Shown here: piece by piece, positions 1 through 10,633 of the stretch
How the letters are laid out: every line of letters starts with the position of its first letter
How positions within the stretch are numbered: position 1 is the first letter of the stretch
Origin: Theobroma cacao
Lineage: Eukaryota > Streptophyta > Magnoliopsida > Malvales > Malvaceae
Reading direction: 5' to 3'
Assembly (NCBI RefSeq): GCF_000208745.1
Contig: NC_030852.1
Coordinates: forward strand, 14,992,052-15,056,051
DNA length: 64,000 nucleotides
The notes under the pieces: model-generated
What the model was told of the DNA's origin: nothing
The model's input: only the letters and a program-made list of their open reading frames with translations
The model's database searches: none
Program-made: the position numbers and the translations under genes

Positions 1-50
1 CTTCGCGAATCGAATCACACCTTTCATCATCCAATAAATACCACAAATTA

Positions 51-1769
51 TCACAATAGTATAATCAAATAAGATTTAATACTTGGAAATTTCAAATTAT
101 TACCTTTCCAAGGAGAAACCTTAAGAAAAACTTTATCGTCGACTTCAAACTCCAAATCTTTCCTTCGTTTATCCGAATAATTCTTCTGCCTATCTTGAGC
201 TGTCTTTAATCGCTCTCGGATAACTTTGACCTTATCGTTTGTCAAATCAATCAATTCCACATTCACCAATTTCCTCTCACCTACTTCATCCCAACAGAGC
301 GGAGTTCGGCATTTCCTTCCATACAAAGCCTCGTATGGTGCCATCCCAATACTAGACTGAAAACTGTTATTATAAGCAAACTCCACCAATGGCAAGTGTC
401 TGTCCCAACTCCCGATAAAGTCAATGACACAAGCCCGTAACATATCCTCCAAGGTCTGAATAGTTCTCTCAGATTGACCATCTGTCTGTGGATGAAAGGC
501 AGTACTAAATCTCAATTTAGTTCCAAGAGCTTCCTGAAATTTTGGCCAAAATCGAGAAGTAAATCGAGGGTCTCGATCTGACACAATAGAAACTGGGACT
601 CCGTGTAATCTCACAATCTCATCTATATAAAGTCTTGCCAGCCTCTCAATAGAATACGTGCTATGGATAGCCAAGAAATGGGCGGACTTAGTCAATCTAT
701 CCACAATCACCCAAATAGCATCCTTCCCACTTTGTGTCCGCGGCAAACCCAATACAAAGTCCATAGTCACATGTTCCCACTTCCATTCAGGAATCGGTAA
801 AGGCTGAAGAGTACCTGACGGTTTTTGATGCTCCGCCTTGATCTGTTGGCATGTGAGACATTTCGCTACAAACTCTGCTATGTCTCGTTTCATACCCGGC
901 CACCAATAACTTTCTTTAATAGTCCGATACATCTTGGTGCTTCCGGGATGTAAAGCGTAGGCGGAAGAATGAGCTTCCTCCAAAATAGCTCGTCTCAATT
1001 GATCATCCTTAGGAACACAAATTCGGTCTCTAAGCATGAAAGTACCATCATCGCTGAGTCTAAACTCACTAGCTTCTCCATCTTGCAGCTTTTGAACTTC
1101 CTGTTTCAACCAATCATCAGATTTCTGCAATTCTCTTATCTGATTCAACAATGAAGGTCTCACGACGAAACTAGCAAGTAGGGTTCCATCCTCACCATTA
1201 TTCAACTGGATCCCTAGAGATTTCATCTCAAGTAACATCGGAAAATAAGAACTTTGAAGTGTTGCTAACGACGATGAGGATTTACGACTTAAGGCATCCG
1301 CTACAACATTTGCTTTTCCCGGATGATAATCAATCACTAAGTCATAATCCTTAATCAACTCCAACCATCGTCTCTGTCTCAAGTTAAGCTCTTTCTGGGT
1401 GAGCAAATACTTCAAACTTTTATGATCAGAAAAAATCCGACAACGCTCACCATATAAATAATGTCTCCAAATCTTCAATGCGAATACTACTGCTGCTAAC
1501 TCCAAGTCATGAGTAGGGTAATTCGTCTCGTGCTTCTTCAACTGTCGGGAAGCATAAGCTATTACTTTCTCGTCCTGCATCAACACACACCCTAATCCCA
1601 ACTTAGATGCATCGCTATATACCACAAATTCTTTTCCACTAACAGGAAGTGTTAAAACGGGAGCAGAGGTTAACCGGTTCTTTAGCTCCTGAAATCGATT
1701 CTCACAAACATCATCCCACTCATACTTAACTCCTTTACGAGTCAAACGAGTTAGAGGAGCTGCTATCAA
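51..1769 (-). pseudogene. Gyp-1 pol, RNase H and integrase part
   Basis: This 572-codon open stretch covers the end of the RT connection, RNase H and most of integrase. RNase H is seen in [10 protein letters not shown] (about residue 51, first catalytic Asp), [19 protein letters not shown] (about 87) and [10 protein letters not shown] (about 114). Integrase follows with an H2C2 zinc site (LHPGSTKMY to CLTCQQIK, about 273-308), then the DDE core: MDFVLGLP (about 340), VSDRDPRF (about 400) and the Glu in [14 protein letters not shown] (about 437). Integrase inserts the cDNA copy into nuclear DNA. The frame is the same as that of the protease-RT part upstream, separated from it by one stop near 1779. 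After [10 protein letters not shown] the reading leaves the family pattern and ends at 51, so the chromodomain region is missing here, through insertion, an intron or truncation. Confidence 0.92.
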
Positions 1770-1778
1770 AGAAAATCC

Positions 1779-3110
1779 CTAAACAAATCTTCGGTAATAA
1801 CCGGCTAAGCTAAGGAAACTACGAATCCCAATTACCATTCTCGGTTGCTCCCATTGCAAGATTGCCTCAATCTTCTTGGGATCGATATAAATTCCAGCTC
1901 TGGACACCACATGTCCCAAGAAAACCACTTCCTTCAACCAAAATTCACATTTAGAGAACTTGGCATAGAGTTGCCTCTCGCGCAAAGTTTGCAACATAAT
2001 GCGCAAATGGACAACATGTTCATCCTCATTCTTCGAATAAACCAGGATGTCATCCATGAATACTATCACAAACTTATCCAAGTATGGATGGAACACCCTG
2101 TTCATAAGATCCATAAAAACTGTCGGGGCATTAGTCAAACCAAACGTCATCACCAGAAACTCATAATGCCTATAACGCGTCTTGAAGGCAGTCTTGGGTA
2201 CATCCTGCTCCTTAATCCTCAACTGATAGTACCCAAATCTCAAATCAATCATAGAGAAGACCATAGCACCTCGTAATTGATCAAAAAGATCATCTATCTA
2301 GGGTAAAGGGTATTTATTCTTGATGGTCACTCGGTTCAGCTGACGGTAATCGATACACAATCAAAGAGTGCCATCCTTCTTCTTTACAAATAGGACTGGT
2401 GCTCCCCAAGGAGAAATGCTAGGGCGAATGAAACCTTTATCCACCAAATCTTGCAACTGGACTTTCAATTCCTTCAACTCTGCCGGAGCCATTCTATATG
2501 GAGGAATAGAAATAGGTGCGGTACCCGGAAGTAAATCAATAGGGAACTCAAGCTTTCGATCAGGAGGTAGTCCCGGTAAATCATCAGGAAATACATCAAG
2601 AAACTCACTTACTATTGGGACATCCTCTAACTTAGGTTCCCCCTTTGAAGTATCAATCACGTATGTCAAATAAGTCGGATACCCTTTTTGCACTAATTTC
2701 GAAGCTTTGATGGTCAAGATTACACAAGATGGTAATACTCGATGTTCCCCTACAAACACAATCTCTGCTCCCTCCGAATTTCGAATAACAACTTCTTTTT
2801 GGAAACAATCCATGTTTGCCCGATGTGCAATTAACCAGTCCATACCCAATATTAAATAAAAATCCAAGATCTCTAGAGGAATTAAGTCACCCCTAAATTC
2901 TTCCTCACCTACCCTTACCCCACAGTCTCTATAACAAGTATTTCTAATCAACTGTTCTCCTAGAGGGGTATGCACTACAATTTCTCCCTCTAATGGTGAC
3001 AGGTTTCTATCAGCAATTGATGCAAATGTCATACTCACATAAGATCTATCTGAGCCAGAATCTATCAAAACATAAGCATCTTTATCAAATAAAGACATAA
3101 TACCTGTCAC
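1779..3110 (-). pseudogene. Gyp-1 pol, protease and reverse transcriptase part
   Basis: Two open stretches (3110-2361 and 2264-1779) lie in one frame. The first holds the aspartic protease with active site LIDSGSDRSYVS (about residue 16) and LGMDWLIAH, a spacer, and the RT N-terminus ending VLFVKKKDGTL. A TGA directly after DGTL and a TAG near 2300, after the stretch [19 protein letters not shown], split RT. The second stretch carries [30 protein letters not shown] and the polymerase centre [12 protein letters not shown] (FMDD), then the connection to GYYRRFV, where another stop falls. Protease would cut the polyprotein and RT would copy the RNA inside virus-like particles. Upstream of 3110 the same frame is closed by stops near 3125 and 3178. 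The ORF begins with GTG and not ATG, consistent with a former gag-pol fusion. Confidence 0.92.
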
Positions 3111-3229
3111 TGCTCCAGGTCAGACTCGTGCCTCATCTTCCGTCACAGCGAAAACTCTTGTCGAAGTAAGAGTCTATGGTCTCGAAGGTGGATACGTCGG
3201 GGTATTACTCTCCACACCGAACCGTATGG

Positions 3230-4483
3230 CTACTCCCTGTCCGGTGGTAACCCAGAAGAATCTCTCCTCTGCATATTAGTGCGAGCTGGTGGAGATGATG
3301 CAGCTATAGTGGCTCGTCCTAACCGTGGGCAATTACTCCTAATATGGCTCGACTGACCACAATGAAAACATAATGCAAGCCCCCTACACAGCCCAACATG
3401 ATAATTTTCACAATTTCTGTATCTGTCAGAACCTCCGAAACTCTTCCCAAAACTAGTCATAGCAGATCTGCTAAACCTCAAAGGTCTTTGTTGTGATGGT
3501 GGAAATGGAGGTCGAGGAGATGTCACGAAAACAGAAGTAGTGCTCCCTGAAGTCACTGAGTCCTTGCCTCTTTTTACTGGCTGACTAGAAGACATACCAG
3601 GGTTCCTCCTTTTTGCAAACTCAATCCGAATCCTCCTATTCTCAGTCGCGAGCTTCTTAGCCAGTAAAGCCATCTGTACTACCTCCTTATGTGGCTCCCT
3701 ACCAGTCACTGTCAATCGCTCTCTAATCTCATTACGGAGCCCTTCCTCGAAATAGCTGGCCTGATCTTGCTCAGATTTCACCAGATCCGGCACATATAAC
3801 ATCAACTCGTTAAAACGAGTCTCGTACTCCTTTACAGTTAGATTCCCCTGTTTCAAACTCAGAAATTCTCTCTTCTTTTATTTCTAATGAAAATAAGTGA
3901 AATACTGACCATCGAATTCCCTGAGAAAATCGGACCATGTTTGAGGAGTAGTGGAACGGAACTTCATCGAATTCCACCAGGTACGAGCCCTCTTCTCTAA
4001 TAATCTCGTAGCCACCATTAGCTTCATGTTGTCATCTAATCCCATATCAGAGAGAGTCTCTGAAATCTGATTAATCTAGTCCTTTGCCACAGTGGCATCC
4101 AACTCACCCGCGAAAGACATACAACTGAGCTGTCTAGCCTCCTTTAGCTTCTTAGAAATGGATACATCCTGTACTGGTGGTGGAACTAAAGGAGTAGTTG
4201 GAGGCACTATAGGTGGAACTTGACCAGTCTGAGCTTGACCAGCCATTGCGATAAAGAAAGTTGCCAATACCTGTGCTACTTTGGTAGGCATGGCGGGAAT
4301 ACCAGTAGGTGGTTGAGGAGGTGGAGGATGTGGAAGACTCTCGGCTTGCTCAGCAGCAGGTGCTGCCCGAATGGTGGATGCAATTGATTCCTCTTCTACT
4401 GTATCTGGTTGATGACGTTGGGAACGACATTTTCCCCTCCCAACCGATCTAGTGAGAGGTGGGCGTCCGCGTCGAGGAGGCAT
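3230..4483 (-). pseudogene. Gyp-1 gag (capsid/nucleocapsid) with three in-frame stops
   Basis: Gag starts at the ATG at 4483 with the basic, proline-rich MPPRRGRPPL typical of Tekay-type gag. The stretches 4483-4076 and 3856-3230 are in the same frame, and the 220 bases between them also read as gag in that frame (WWNSMKF and WSDFLREFDGQYF are visible). It is therefore one gene broken by a TAG at 4076-4078 and by a TAG and TAA close together near 3880. The retrotransposon gag domain lies in LTVKEYETRFNELMLY, and a CCHC zinc knuckle CFHCGQSSHIRSNC binds RNA near residue 165 of the second part. The frame ends at 3230 and the protease is in another frame, so a one-base indel lies near 3230-3250. 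Confidence 0.9.
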
Positions 4484-4650
4484 TATAATCTACAAAAGAA
4501 TATGAGCAAGTTTAGGTAACCTTAGGCTCTATATGCAGATGCATGCATTTTATTTAACCTAACCTAACCTAACTTAATCTGGGGCCACACTGATATTGTA
4601 AATTTTTAAAACAACTTTAAAACTAAAAACTTTGATCTTTAAAACCAAAA
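4484..4650 (-). other. Gyp-1 untranslated leader between PBS and gag
   Basis: About 170 bases between the primer binding site and the gag ATG. They include a short pyrimidine/purine repeat of the form (CCTAA)n near 4556-4574. No ORF or other feature is visible. Confidence 0.6.
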
Positions 4651-4662
4651 GTTCTGATACCA
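4651..4662 (-). other. Gyp-1 primer binding site, initiator tRNA-Met type
   Basis: In the element's sense the bases read TGGTATCAGAAC, matching the complement of the 3' end of plant initiator tRNA-Met (usual form TGGTATCAGAGC) with one difference. It lies seven bases from the 5' LTR end, as expected. Confidence 0.9.
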
Positions 4663-4669
4663 ATTGAAT

Positions 4670-7493
4670 TGTCTGGACTCGGTACTCCCCTCGAGCCCGT
4701 GACAACCGCCGCGGTGTCTCGGTAGACACTCATTAACCGGAATGTCAACCAAGATCTCGCAAGGCTTTTCTATCAGTTTCTCATTTCCCTTGTGAGCAAC
4801 CATTGTTAAATATCGTGTTCTAAAATATTTTAAACTCTTTCCAACTAAAAACAAATAAAATATTAATTTTCGTCTTACAAGGGTATTTTGGTCATTTTTC
4901 TCAAAAATTTTGAAACTGGCGAAAACGTAATATATAAGTACAAAACACATAATTCATATTCAAAATGAGTTTAAAAATCTAAAATCTTCATTTAAAACGA
5001 AATTATGGTTATTTGAATATAATAAGAAAATAAAAGAAATATTAAGTAAAATATTCTATTTTCTTATAAAACAATATTTATAGAGTTATACGTGAATAAT
5101 TTTTATAGCGTAAAAGCCAAATAAATTTATACATACTGTAATATAGTAAGTTAAAATATTTAATTTAATTTACAATAACAAGAGGGCCCCCGAATAAACA
5201 AAAGTAAAGAGGACTGTGAACCTACGGTTTGGAAAATGCAGATCCAATGGTAGTCCTCGATGAGATCAGCTATCTACAGCCTATACTGAACCTGAAATGG
5301 GTGGAAAAGAGGGTGGTGAGATTATAAAATCCCAATGAGTAAACAAACATCATCATAAATATCTAGAGTTGAGTACATGAAGACAATAAAATAAATCATT
5401 ATAAACTGGGTCACAACATAAGAATACATTTCATTTAAAATATGTAAAGAGGCTTATGAATCTCATAAAAACTAGGCTTGTGCCATAAATCCATTCTCGG
5501 GGACACCTTGGCCTAGGCATCCTACCGAGACTGCCAAGGCTATTAAAATTCACATTTCACATAAATCATGTTTTTGTTTTGAAAACATAGCCGTTCCTTG
5601 GCGTTGGCTGAGTTTCCCCTCACGTGGTGGTTTGGCGTGAAGTGAACCCTAAGCTTTAGCCTAGGAGATACCCTACACGCCTCTCCGTTCGAGGTAAGAA
5701 TATAATGGGATTTATCGTTCCCCTCTAAAAGGCTGGTCCACAGAAACCCCCTACTGCAGTGATTAATTAATATATATAATCCACCATACAATAAAACTCA
5801 ATAACATGATATGGCAATTTTGTAATTCGTAGTTTTTCAAGGTAACCAAACAATTCGCATTTCAATACAATTGCCAACTAGCCAATCATGCTCGATTTAT
5901 CATAAGCCAGTTAATTTAAACAATCAAATTGCCACAATTAACAGTCTCCGTGTACTCTATTTTTCAAAATCANNNNNNNNNNNNNNNNNNNNNNNNNNNN
6001 NNNNNNNNNNNNNNNNNNNNNNNNNNNNNNNNNNNNNNNNNNNNNNNNNNNNNNNNNNNNNNNNNNNNNNNNNNNNNNNNNNNNNNNNNNNNNNNNNNNN
6101 NNNNNNNNNNNNNNNNNNNNNNNNNNNNNNNNNNNNNNNNNNNNNNNNNNNNNNNNNNNNNNNNNNNNNNNNNNNNNNNNNNNNNNNNNNNNNNNNNNNN
6201 NNNNNNNNNNNNNNNNNNNNNNNNNNNNNNNNNNNNNNNNNNNNNNNNNNNNNNNNNNNNNNNNNNNNNNNNNNNNNNNNNNNNNNNNNNNNNNNNNNNN
6301 NNNNNNNNNNNNNNNNNNNNNNNNNNNNNNNNNNNNNNNNNNNNNNNNNNNNNNNNNNNNNNNNNNNNNNNNNNNNNNNNNNNNNNNNNNNNNNNNNNNN
6401 NNNNNNNNNNNNNNNNNNNNNNNNNNNNNNNNNNNNNNNNNNNNNNNNNNNNNNNNNNNNNNNNNNNNNNNNNNNNNNNNNNNNNNNNNNNNNNNNNNNN
6501 NNNNNNNNNNNNNNNNNNNNNNNNNNNNNNNNNNNNNNNNNNNNNNNNNNNNNNNNNNNNNNNNNNNNNNNNNNNNNNNNNNNNNNNNNNNNNNNNNNNN
6601 NNNNNNNNNNNNNNNNNNNNNNNNNNNNNNNNNNNNNNNNNNNNNNNNNNNNNNNNNNNNNNNNNNNNNNNNNNNNNNNNNNNNNNNNNNNNNNNNNNNN
6701 NNNNNNNNNNNNNNNNNNNNNNNNNNNNNNNNNNNNNNNNNNNNNNNNNNNNNNNNNNNNNNNNNNNNNNNNTACCTTTTTCACTTGTTTTCCTTGATTT
6801 TTCACACTTTTTCTCTTGAAATTCCTCACCTAAGGTTTGTTCTTCCTCTCTTTCTCTCTCTTTCTTGCTTGGCTGAATATTTGGAGAGTAATGGGCTGAT
6901 TTATGCTGATTTTTTAGTTAAATAATAAAATATCCTAAGCTTGACACATGGCATTTTTTAATTGGTCCATTTTTAAAATTTTAAATTTTAAACATTTTAT
7001 CTCCACCACATGATTACTAAAAGGTCAAAATGAGGATAAGGAAAGACCATGTTCTGGACAAAAATGTCCTGGTGTTGGAAAATTACTGTTTTGCCCCCGG
7101 TGTGGTAAAATTACCATTTTACCTTTTACTCCAAATTATACCGAAATAAAAAATTTTCACTTTCTAAACCTCAAATCTTACTCCAATAAGTCAAATGGGG
7201 TCAAAAAAATCTTTTTTAAAATTCTCATTTTTTCCCCAGGTGGCAAATGACCATTTTGCCCCTGAATAGTGAAAATTTCGATTCGACTCCAAATTGATCC
7301 TCAAACTCTGAATTACCATTTTGAGTCATCCTTGGACTGTGATGATCTTAATCTCACCTATGATTAAATCAACGTTGTTGTACCTCTAGGTACAATACCG
7401 ACTTTTGTAAATTTTTTGGGACTCTCCTAGCATACAATCATGCTATCATCACATGTACGTCATGAATAGTATTTTATAAGGATGGGCGTTACA
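4670..7493 (-). repeat. Gyp-1 5' LTR (LTR family C)
   Basis: In plus-strand coordinates it runs from TGTCTGGACTCGG to GGGCGTTACA, so in element sense it starts TGTAACGCCC and ends CCAGACA. Length is 2824 including an 800-base N-run. It shares long blocks with the solo LTRs at 19791 and 45512 and with the distal part of the LTR at 61856-63443. One such block is the 3' part with the 'cattaaccggaatgtcaacc' / 'ctcgcaaggc' type sequence near 4730-4765. GTCTA follows directly at 7494-7498. Confidence 0.9.
5973..6772. other. Assembly gap (800 N)
   Basis: Run of 800 N inside the Gyp-1 5' LTR. The open frames spanning it are artefacts. Confidence 0.99.
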
Positions 7494-7763
7494 GTCTACC
7501 TTAGTGTCAAGACATTGTTAGCTATCTCGAGACTTTACCACATGTAATTGATATATCTTTTTCTAGTTGTTTAATTACTTTTCATCTTGGAGACTTTAGA
7601 TGGATTGGAATAGTAACATAGACGAGAATATAAGTATGAAATTATCAATATGACTTCATTTAAGGACTTCTGTAAGAATGAAAGATAGAAAGGCTTCATA
7701 TTACTTTGGGGCGTAGTCTTGAAGTACTATGGTCGTGTCATGTCTCAGTTTTAGGGCGTGGCA
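7494..7763 (+). repeat. Right end of an LTR of a non-coding (LARD-like) element
   Basis: The segment ends TTTTAGGGCGTGGCA and is followed after five bases by a primer binding site. Its left part is cut by the Gyp-1 insertion at 7493, so the LTR start lies off the left edge. No copy of it is seen elsewhere in the window. Confidence 0.6.
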
Positions 7764-7768
7764 TATAA

Positions 7769-7780
7769 TGGTATCAGAGT
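7769..7780 (+). other. Primer binding site of the LARD-like element, initiator tRNA-Met type
   Basis: TGGTATCAGAGT, complementary to the initiator tRNA-Met 3' end, five bases after an LTR-like CA end. Confidence 0.75.
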
Positions 7781-9410
7781 TTGATTTAAGATCCAAGAAA
7801 AAGAGAATCTAGACAGTTAGAATAGAATTTAATATTCTTAATGTTGTTCAAGTTGTTAAGAATTATATTGTACGTGAAAGAGGTTAAGAACTAGTAGTAG
7901 ATTTTTATATATTTGGAGATGTAAGACTTTGACATTGTTTTAGGTATGAATTGGTATTAAAGCTTATGTTAACGATCTTATGGATTCAAAATACTTAATT
8001 TGGTTGATATAAGATAATAGTTTCATAATTTTGGGGTGAATAGAAAATTAATTTAATAAAAAGCAATGATGTACCTCTGTAAGTTGACAAAGAACAAGTG
8101 ATTTTGGTATGAGTTATGAAAAGGTAGATATCTTATATTCAAGGTTATTATGGAGATAATTTTGATTTTACAGATCTTATAAAATTTAGGTCAAAATTTT
8201 ATTTTTGGAGTTTTTTGATGGGTAATTAGTGAATCTTTTACCATGATTAAAATTGTAATATGTTAGAGTTTAAATATGAAATATTAAAATTCACATGAGA
8301 AAATATTTTTGAAATCTTGAGATAATTGTTGGCATTAATAATTGTGGAGTGCTTGGGTAAATGTTGATTTTAGTCTTGCACTTAAGATGAAGTGACATTT
8401 TGATGGAAATAGGATATTTGCTTAATTTGGAGTGACTTTGGATTTTACATAAAAAAAAGGGTTCTTAAACTTGATCATAAGAATTGATATTTTAAGCAAT
8501 CTTTTGGAAGTTTGAACATTAGATTTCTGTTTTAAAGTGCTATGCGTTTATTAATGTCAAATTGAGAAATTTGTGATATTAGTTTCTAATTGAAGTAAAT
8601 TCGAGACTCATTGGAATAATATTTTATCGGAGAATATTGCTTATCATGGTAGAAAACGTAGATTATGAATTTGTGCATAAAGGCTAAGGTTATGGTTATG
8701 GAAAGATCTTATTGAAGAAGTTGATTTGTGATTGAGTATTTTGAGGTGTAGAAATGTGTTTTGTTAAGAATAACTTTGATTTGTTTTAAGTACAAAAGAT
8801 GTTTCTTATTGTGGTAAGACTAAACAATTAAATGGTAGTTTTGTATATTTGAGAATTTTGAGTATGGAATCAATTTTCAAGAATTGAAGAAAACTTATGA
8901 TATTAAGTGATGTTATTGATTCGTATATGTAACTTCACTATTGACACGAAATCAATTACTTGAAATTACTATTGGTTCAAATTCTTTATAAATTATTTTT
9001 GCTTATATATGATTCTCACTTTTAACTTTCACTTGGAGTTGATAGTAATATACCCAATTGAAGAAAAATTTAAATATTTTCATATTTATAAGCTATCTAA
9101 AGAGTTTGGTTCTTAGCATATAAGTGATAAAAAATACTTGAAAGTAAATAATACATGAAGTTGGAAGTGACTTGGATAGTCAAGGATTTATGTTTGAATT
9201 ATTTTTATGGTGAAAAACTTATGGATATGATCTATTACATTGGTATGATCTTTGTCACTATTTGATAATAGCCAAACTGCATAAAAGTATTTAGATAGTC
9301 GATTAAAAGAAAATGAAATTGGTAGGTGATATTTTTTAAGTTATATTTAAATGAAATATTAGAGTGTGCAGTGGAAGCATGATTTAGTTGAAGTTATGAA
9401 TCATGGATTA
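7781..9410 (+). mobile_element. Non-coding internal region of the LARD-like element, left part
   Basis: About 1.6 kb of AT-rich sequence after the PBS with stops in all frames and no recognisable gag or pol. It is interrupted at 9410 by the Sirevirus and continues at 19616-19790 and 22642-23100. A PBS with no coding region fits a large retrotransposon derivative (LARD), or an element too decayed to recognise. Confidence 0.45.
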
Positions 9411-9667
9411 TGTTGGCTCCATTAGTTTTTGATGATAATAAAACATTCCCATTCATTTGTGTCTAATTTTTCTACTTGAGTGTGCAAGACAAGAATTGTA
9501 TGCTTATGATAAATAAATTATTCCAAGGGACATATCAAAAAGCATATGAATAAAAAGCCATAACTAATCAACAAAATAGAAGCCTCTTAGTTGGATAAAG
9601 AAAGGTATTAGTTAGCTAAAATTTAAATTAGAAGTTGGCAGGCTTAAGAGTATTGAGAAACAGAAAA

Positions 9668-9855
9668 GACTTAGTCGACCAAGAAGTGGGTTAGTCGACT
9701 AAGAAGCTACTGCCAGAAATCTGGACTTCAAGACAGAACCAACTTAGTCAACCAAGAAGTAAGTTAGTCGACTAAGTGCCCACTACCAGAAACTAGGATC
9801 AGAATATAGAGATGACTTAGTCGACTAAGAGCACAGTTAGTCGACTAAGAGCATT
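9668..9855 (+). repeat. Array of 14-bp palindromes (CTTAGTCGACTAAG) in the Sirevirus 5' LTR
   Basis: About seven copies of CTTAGTCGACTAAG or one- to two-base variants occur in under 200 bases. Two of them sit 20 bases apart around 9817-9850. The motif is its own reverse complement. Sirevirus LTRs are known to carry conserved palindromic repeats in their regulatory region, and this looks like that feature. Confidence 0.85.
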
Positions 9856-9968
9856 TTGCAAGAAAATTTGAATTGTGCACTAGAAGACAAATTGACGGCC
9901 AGAACTACAACAAAACTGTTTCCAACAGTCAAAAACTACCTAACACCTATAAGAGCTAATTTTTCAAG

Positions 9969-9976
9969 TATTTAAG
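9969..9976 (+). promoter_or_regulatory. Possible TATA box of the Sirevirus 5' LTR
   Basis: TATTTAAG lies about 115 bases after the palindrome array. The same position in the 3' LTR reads TATTTAAA (19009-19016). Inferred from position and composition only. Confidence 0.45.
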
Positions 9977-10578
9977 AGGCTTCCAATGGCTAGAAATGTA
10001 ATGAAGACTTCCAAATCCAAAAGAGCTCAAAAACTAGCAAATACTATATGCTCATTTACTACATTCAATTCCTATCTTTGTAATTGTGATCTGAACTTCA
10101 CTTTGTACCACTTAGATCAACCTTGTGATCATAGATACACTCTTATCACTTCTCTTCTTGTATTTTTAGAGTGAACGGGTCACTCTATGGAATTGATTCA
10201 AGCTAGGATTGCTTGATTGAGCATAGGTTCTAACTTAGCCTTGAAAAGTTAGGTGTTGGGTTTTAGTTGATCTTGGGAAAAACTATTGTGAAAGGTTTTG
10301 GCTAAGCTTAGTAAAAGCCATTGTAAAGCTTGGTGGAAGCTTGTGAATTTTGTCGATTTTAGTGAGTTGATTTCAAAAATCGTTGGCTAAACAATCAAGG
10401 TAGTGGATGTTTGTCTTTGACCGAACCATTATAAATTCTGGTGTGTTGTCTATTCTATTTTTGTTTCATTTTCATTCCTTCTTTTATCTTGCATTTGTTC
10501 CCACTTAGAGCCAATTTTTGAAAGAGCCAAAAAATGTTATTCACCCCCCCTTTGGCACATTTATTTGGGACCAACAAG

Positions 10579-10591
10579 TGGTATCAAAGCC
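10579..10591 (+). other. Sirevirus primer binding site, initiator tRNA-Met type
   Basis: TGGTATCAAAGCC begins two bases after the LTR, with one mismatch to the usual TGGTATCAGAGCC. Confidence 0.9.
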
Positions 10592-10633
10592 TAACCCCTG
10601 TTATTAAGGTCTAACACCCTTGGAAAGATCCAA

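Larger units (their letters stand above)
1..7493 (-). mobile_element. Gyp-1: Ty3/gypsy (Tekay-like chromovirus type) retrotransposon, 3' end off window
   Basis: Read on the minus strand the order is 5' LTR (7493-4670), PBS (4662-4651), gag (4483-about 3236), protease, RT, RNase H, integrase (to 51). This domain order, with RT before integrase, defines Ty3/gypsy. The 5' LTR starts TGTAACGCCC and ends CA; GTCTA at 7494-7498 is the expected target duplication, but its partner is outside the window. Gag and pol carry at least six in-frame stops and one frameshift, so the copy is dead as it stands. The 3' LTR and the integrase C-terminus are not in the window. Confidence 0.93.
9411..10576 (+). repeat. 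Sirevirus 5' LTR
   Basis: It starts TGTTGGCTCC and ends GGGACCAACA (the inverted termini TGTTGG/CCAACA are visible); 1166 bases. Near 9668-9855 it carries reiterated palindromes of the form TTAGTCGACTAA. Confidence 0.95.

Noticed and set aside
1779..3110. Endogenous pararetrovirus (caulimovirid) origin for the RT and zinc-finger proteins
   Set aside because: Integrase, LTRs, TSDs and chromodomain are present, and no movement protein is seen; Ty3/gypsy fits better.
4651..4662. tRNA-Met gene fragments
   Set aside because: The tRNA-like dozens at 4651, 7769, 10579 and 34347 are primer binding sites next to LTR ends; no cloverleaf is present.
5871..6829. Long open frames across 5871-6829 and similar ones at 46900-47196 and 60976-61536
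   Set aside because: They consist almost only of N; the assembly gaps create them.
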